Shown: positions 59,587-64,000 of the stretch, one piece after another
How the letters are laid out: each line of letters starts with the position of its first letter
Numbering within the stretch: the stretch's first letter is position 1
Assembly: GCF_014201145.1 (NCBI RefSeq)
Contig: NZ_JACHDP010000001.1
Location: forward strand, 1,116,001-1,180,000
Direction of reading: 5' to 3'
DNA: 64,000 nt
Source of the DNA: Micromonospora parathelypteridis
GTDB taxonomy: Bacteria; Actinomycetota; Actinomycetes; Mycobacteriales; Micromonosporaceae
Program-made: the position numbers and the translations under genes
Notes under the pieces: generated by a model
What the model was told of the DNA's origin: nothing
Seen by the model: the letters and a program-made list of their open reading frames with translations, nothing else
The model's database searches: none

Positions 59587-60354
59587 CTATTCTCCCCGTC
59601 CAGCCAGGTCGCGCAGCCGGCGGGTCTGCGCCTCCCGCTCGGCGCGCTGCTGATCGGCGTGCGACCGCCCCGCGGCGCCGGCGAGCAACGCCTTGATCTC
59701 CACCACCGCGTCGCGGGCCCCGGAGAGCAGGCCAGCGGTCAGGTCCTGGACCGCGCCGTCCAACTCGGGTGGTGGCACCACCAGGGTCGCCAGGCCGATC
59801 CGGTCCGCCTCGGCGGCGTCCAACCGGCGGCCGGTCGCGCAGATCTCCAACGCCCGGGCATAGCCGACCAACTCCACGAGGCGCTTCGTGCCGGCCAGGT
59901 CGGGCACCAGGCCGAGCGTCACCTCGGCCATCGACAGCTTCGCGTCCGCGGCGAGCACTCGCAGGTCACACGCGAGCGCCAACTGGAAGCCAGCGCCGAT
60001 CGCGTGGCCCTGCACGGCCGCGACGGAGATGACGTCCGGCCGGTGCAGCCAGGTGAAACCAGCCTGGAACTCCGCGATGCGCTCGGCGCACTCCTGCTCG
60101 GGCAGGGTGGCCAGCTCCGCGAAGGAGCCGGGGCCGGAAGCGCCGGCCACCGCGAGGTCGAGGCCGGCGGAGAACGCACGCCCCTCACCCCGGACCACCA
60201 CCACCCGCACGTCGCCGGGCAGATCGCGGGAGAAGTCGCTCATCGCCCGCCACATCGCGGGCGTCTGAGCATTGAGCACGTCGGGCCGGCACAACGTCAC
60301 CGTGGCAACCGGCCCGTCGCAGCTCAGCCGAACCCCGGTCGCCTCGGCGGTCAC
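59587..60354 (-). CDS. enoyl-CoA hydratase/isomerase family protein
   Basis: The product is 255 residues from GTG 60354. The crotonase oxyanion-hole segments are RAFSAGLDLAV (about residue 65) and AVQGHAIGAGFQLALACDLR (about 112). The Glu pair of typical hydratases is partly kept (AEVTLGLVPD region, about 143). It is probably involved in fatty-acid or secondary-metabolite acyl-CoA chemistry. The start is weakly supported by its ribosome-binding site. The gene lies 46 nt after the HTH gene on the same strand. Confidence 0.87.
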   Translation of the reverse strand: MTAEATGVRLSCDGPVATVTLCRPDVLNAQTPAMWRAMSDFSRDLPGDVRVVVVRGEGRAFSAGLDLAVAGASGPGSFAELATLPEQECAERIAEFQAGFTWLHRPDVISVAAVQGHAIGAGFQLALACDLRVLAADAKLSMAEVTLGLVPDLAGTKRLVELVGYARALEICATGRRLDAAEADRIGLATLVVPPPELDGAVQDLTAGLLSGARDAVVEIKALLAGAAGRSHADQQRAEREAQTRRLRDLAGRGE

Positions 60355-60400
60355 CGGGCGACCCGGGTCGTGGCGCTGGTGGACGACGCTGGGGGGCGGG

Positions 60401-60628
60401 TCACGCCTTCTTGCGGCGCCGGGCACCGCCGCGCTGACGCAGCTGCACCCCTGACTCGGTGAGCACTCGGTGGATGAACCCGTAGGAACGGCCGGTCGAG
60501 GCCGCCAACGCGCGGATGCTTTCCCCCGAGGTGTACCGCTTTACCAGGTCCTTGGCGAGCGTCTGACGCTCGGCTCCGACGATCCGGCGACCTTTCTCAG
60601 TGCTGGTGGCTGTGCCAGTGGCTGCCAT
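60401..60628 (-). CDS. small helix-turn-helix protein
   Basis: The product is 75 residues from ATG 60628. AKDLVKRYTSGESIRALAAS followed by TGRSYGFIHRVLTESGVQLR is a resolvase/Fis-like helix-turn-helix; the C-terminus RQRGGARRRKKA is basic. Very similar short HTH proteins are found across Streptomyces and Micromonospora, function not established in what I know. It may bind DNA as a dimer. The 216-nt gap to the divergent CadD-like gene holds both promoters. Confidence 0.83.
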   Translation of the reverse strand: MAATGTATSTEKGRRIVGAERQTLAKDLVKRYTSGESIRALAASTGRSYGFIHRVLTESGVQLRQRGGARRRKKA

Positions 60629-60832
60629 GCTGTGTCCTCACGTCCCAGACTGTGCGGTTCGGATACGGTCCCACCTATTAGACCGCCTCGAACGATCATG
60701 CGCCAGATATCAACTCTTCGCCAACCGACACGCTATGCAATGTCAGCTTCCCGATAGAGTGATCCTGGCGATCGGCCCCGGCGCTGCGTCCAGGCGTACC
60801 ACCGCCGCGCGCTGGCAGCTGCCGGCGACCCG

Positions 60833-60838
60833 TAGCCT
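60833..60838 (+). promoter_or_regulatory. -10-like hexamer TAGCCT, leaderless start
   Basis: TAGCCT lies 6 nt before the GTG at 60845 and no ribosome-binding site is present, the same pattern as at other genes here. Confidence 0.45.
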
Positions 60839-60844
60839 TCGGTC

Positions 60845-61444
60845 GTGATCGACCTGTTGGGCACCGGGGCCGCAGCGGCCGTGGTCTTCGCCGCCACCGA
60901 CATCGACGACATCGTCATCCTGACGCTCTTCTTCGTCGCGGCCCGCACCACCGGGCGACCGCGTACCTGGCAGATCGTCGCCGGACAATACCTCGGTATC
61001 GGCGCGCTCGCGCTGGCCAGCGCGGTGGTCGCGGCCGGGCTGCTGGTGGTGCCGGAACCGTGGACGGGGCTGCTCGGCCTGCTGCCGATCGCGCTGGGCC
61101 TCCGCGCGCTAGGGCGTTCCGACGACGACGATTCCCCCACGGTCGTCACCGGAATGCTCGGTGTCGCCGGGGTGACGATCGCGAACGGCGCCGACAATGT
61201 GGCCGTCTACGTCCCCGTGTTCCGTGCCCTCGGCGTGGCCGACAGCGCGGTGTTCCTCCTGGTCTTCGTGCTGCTCATCGCGCTGTGGTGCGCCGCCGGG
61301 GCCTGGCTGGGCGGGCACCGGCGGGTGGTCCGGCTGGTCGAACGCGCCGGCCACTGGCTGGTACCGACGATCTTCGTCGCCATCGGAATCGTGATCCTGG
61401 TGAGCTCCGGCGTGCTCGGCCGGCTGGTCGACCTGCTCGGCTGA
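60845..61444 (+). CDS. CadD-like cadmium resistance transporter family protein
   Basis: The product is 199 residues from GTG 60845, with five to six helices. The start TGAAAAVVFAATDIDDIVIL carries the acidic TDIDD motif, repeated in the second half as TIANGADNVAVYVPVFRALG. This inverted-repeat acid pattern matches the Cad family (LysE superfamily), exporters of cadmium or similar cations. Activity on cadmium is not shown. It converges closely with the ABC-F gene. Confidence 0.85.
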   Translation: MIDLLGTGAAAAVVFAATDIDDIVILTLFFVAARTTGRPRTWQIVAGQYLGIGALALASAVVAAGLLVVPEPWTGLLGLLPIALGLRALGRSDDDDSPTVVTGMLGVAGVTIANGADNVAVYVPVFRALGVADSAVFLLVFVLLIALWCAAGAWLGGHRRVVRLVERAGHWLVPTIFVAIGIVILVSSGVLGRLVDLLG

Positions 61445-61472
61445 GAGTGGCCGAGCAGCCGTCCGGAAGTGC

Positions 61473-63077
<1,605 letters not shown>

Positions 63078-63339
63078 GTTTTCGGGCTCGCTCTCGGGGT
63101 CTGGAAGGCTGACTCGGGGCACGCGAAACGGCCGGCGGGCTCAAGGGCCCGACGGCGCGGGGCGGTTCAGCCTTCGCAGCGCAGCACCCAGCAAGTGTAC
63201 CGGGCGCCGCTGAGCGGCCCGCCCGGATTACCAATCAAGATCATCGGGTACCGGAACCGCTGTCCGGACCCCGTCCGGCACCAACGCGACGAAACGACAC
63301 ACAGACGACATTCATCGGCATACGGCGATCGGGGTCACC

Positions 63340-64000
63340 ATGGAACTCAACGAGCGGGCCGAAATCGACACCTCACAGGTCAACGACGTGGGCCGAGGTG
63401 GTGGATCCGGCGGCGGCCTCGGCATCCCGATCCCCGGTGGCGGCGGCCGGGGATCGCTGATCGGCATCGTGGTGGCCGTGCTCGTCGCGCTGCTCGGCGG
63501 CGGCTTCGGGCTCAATGCCATGACCAACGGCGACGACACGGGCCAGACCGGCGGCACCGACCTGGAGCAGGTGTGCTCACGCGACAACCCCCAGCGTCTT
63601 GAGGACCTGCGCTGCCGCAACACGCTCTACGTCAACAGCATCCAGGACTACTGGCAGAAGACGTACCCGGAGCTGGGCAACGCCAAGTACGAGCCGACCC
63701 AGACCAACTTCTTCCAGGCCGCGGTGAACACCGGCTGCGGCCAGGCCGACTCGGGTGTCGGCCCGTTCTACTGCCCCGCCGACCGGAACGTGTACATCGA
63801 TCTGAGCTTCTACGACGAGCTGGCGTCCCGGTTCGGCGCCAAGGGTGAGTTCGCCCAGCCCTACGTGCTCGCCCACGAATACGGTCACCACATCCAGAAC
63901 CTGCTCGGCACCAACGAGAAGGCCGGCCAGGGCGACCAGAGTGGCCCCCGCTCCGCCTCGGTGCGGCTGGAGTTGCAGGCCGACTGCTACGCCGGCGCCT
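63340..64000 (+). CDS. neutral zinc metallopeptidase (YpfJ family), cut by window edge
   Basis: From ATG 63340, 220 residues are visible and the frame runs off the end. A Gly-rich cytoplasmic start and one transmembrane helix (LIGIVVAVLVALLGGGFGLN) precede a domain with the zinc motif YVLAHEYGHHIQNLLG and, later, LELQADCYAGA, where E or D may supply a third ligand. Cys pairs VCSRDN, DLRCRN, TGCGQ and PFYCPAD suggest disulfides outside the cell. The family is about 290-300 residues, so roughly a quarter is missing. Confidence 0.9.
   Translation, partial: MELNERAEIDTSQVNDVGRGGGSGGGLGIPIPGGGGRGSLIGIVVAVLVALLGGGFGLNAMTNGDDTGQTGGTDLEQVCSRDNPQRLEDLRCRNTLYVNSIQDYWQKTYPELGNAKYEPTQTNFFQAAVNTGCGQADSGVGPFYCPADRNVYIDLSFYDELASRFGAKGEFAQPYVLAHEYGHHIQNLLGTNEKAGQGDQSGPRSASVRLELQADCYAGA

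Noticed and set aside
60845..61444. CadD-like gene considered as part of a metal-resistance island
   Set aside because: No metal regulator, other efflux gene or mobile element nearby.

Overview
The window is about 70% or more GC and gene-dense, with frequent GTG starts, many 4-nt ATGA/GTGA gene overlaps, a conservon (CvnA-D) and an AcnR-type aconitase regulator. Together with recurrent TTGATCA-ended intergenic hairpins, this points to a high-GC actinomycete, most likely Micromonospora or a close relative in the Micromonosporaceae. The genus is an inference. I saw no rRNA, tRNA, CRISPR array, integrase or insertion sequence. The region reads as chromosomal, mixing housekeeping genes with accessory and secreted functions.

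Layout. 1-4.2 kb: a DUF58/MoxR pair (the DUF58 gene is cut by the window edge) divergent from two bacterial PH-domain membrane proteins. 4.3-7.6 kb: a PAP2-type membrane phosphatase, a hotdog thioesterase, a metallo-beta-lactamase-fold hydrolase and a PfkB sugar kinase. 7.7-12.8 kb: XdhC maturation factor divergent from a three-subunit PaoABC-like molybdenum oxidoreductase. 13-17.9 kb: a secreted AA10 lytic polysaccharide monooxygenase with CBM2, asparagine synthetase and a Xaa-Pro aminopeptidase. 18.2-22.1 kb: a tandem duplication of a surface beta-helix protein gene together with its 150-nt upstream region. 22.2-34.6 kb: a giant secreted two-domain amylase-pullulanase, two membrane-anchored CBM2-like proteins, a papain-like hydrolase, a broken alpha/beta hydrolase, a FUSC-type membrane protein and a three-gene operon with an MGT-type glycosyltransferase. 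35-41.4 kb: a secreted C39-like peptidase, DedA, aconitase, and an ECF42-type sigma factor with its YCII partner.

41.4-49.6 kb is the clearest specialised-metabolism locus. A translationally coupled P450 / class I terpene synthase / class II diterpene cyclase operon runs straight into a CvnA-B-C-D conservon on the same strand. 49.9-53.6 kb: DUF2630, a RIO kinase, HAD phosphatase, nitrilase-family hydrolase and AcnR. The acnR and acn upstream regions, 16 kb apart, share an 18-nt near-palindrome (16/18 identical), so they look like one regulon.

53.6-57.4 kb holds the most interesting cassette. A TIGR04222-type membrane protein ends in a C-G5-C-G5-C-GG tail. It overlaps a DUF692 (MNIO-family) metalloenzyme gene, which in turn overlaps an SCO6045-like partner gene. 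This has the logic of a RiPP-type cysteine-modification system acting on a membrane-anchored substrate. An atypical SDR and a Mug-type DNA glycosylase follow in the same run. 57.5-64 kb: ABC exporter, enoyl-CoA hydratase, small HTH protein, CadD-like transporter, ABC-F protein and the start of a YpfJ-type zinc metalloprotease cut by the window edge.
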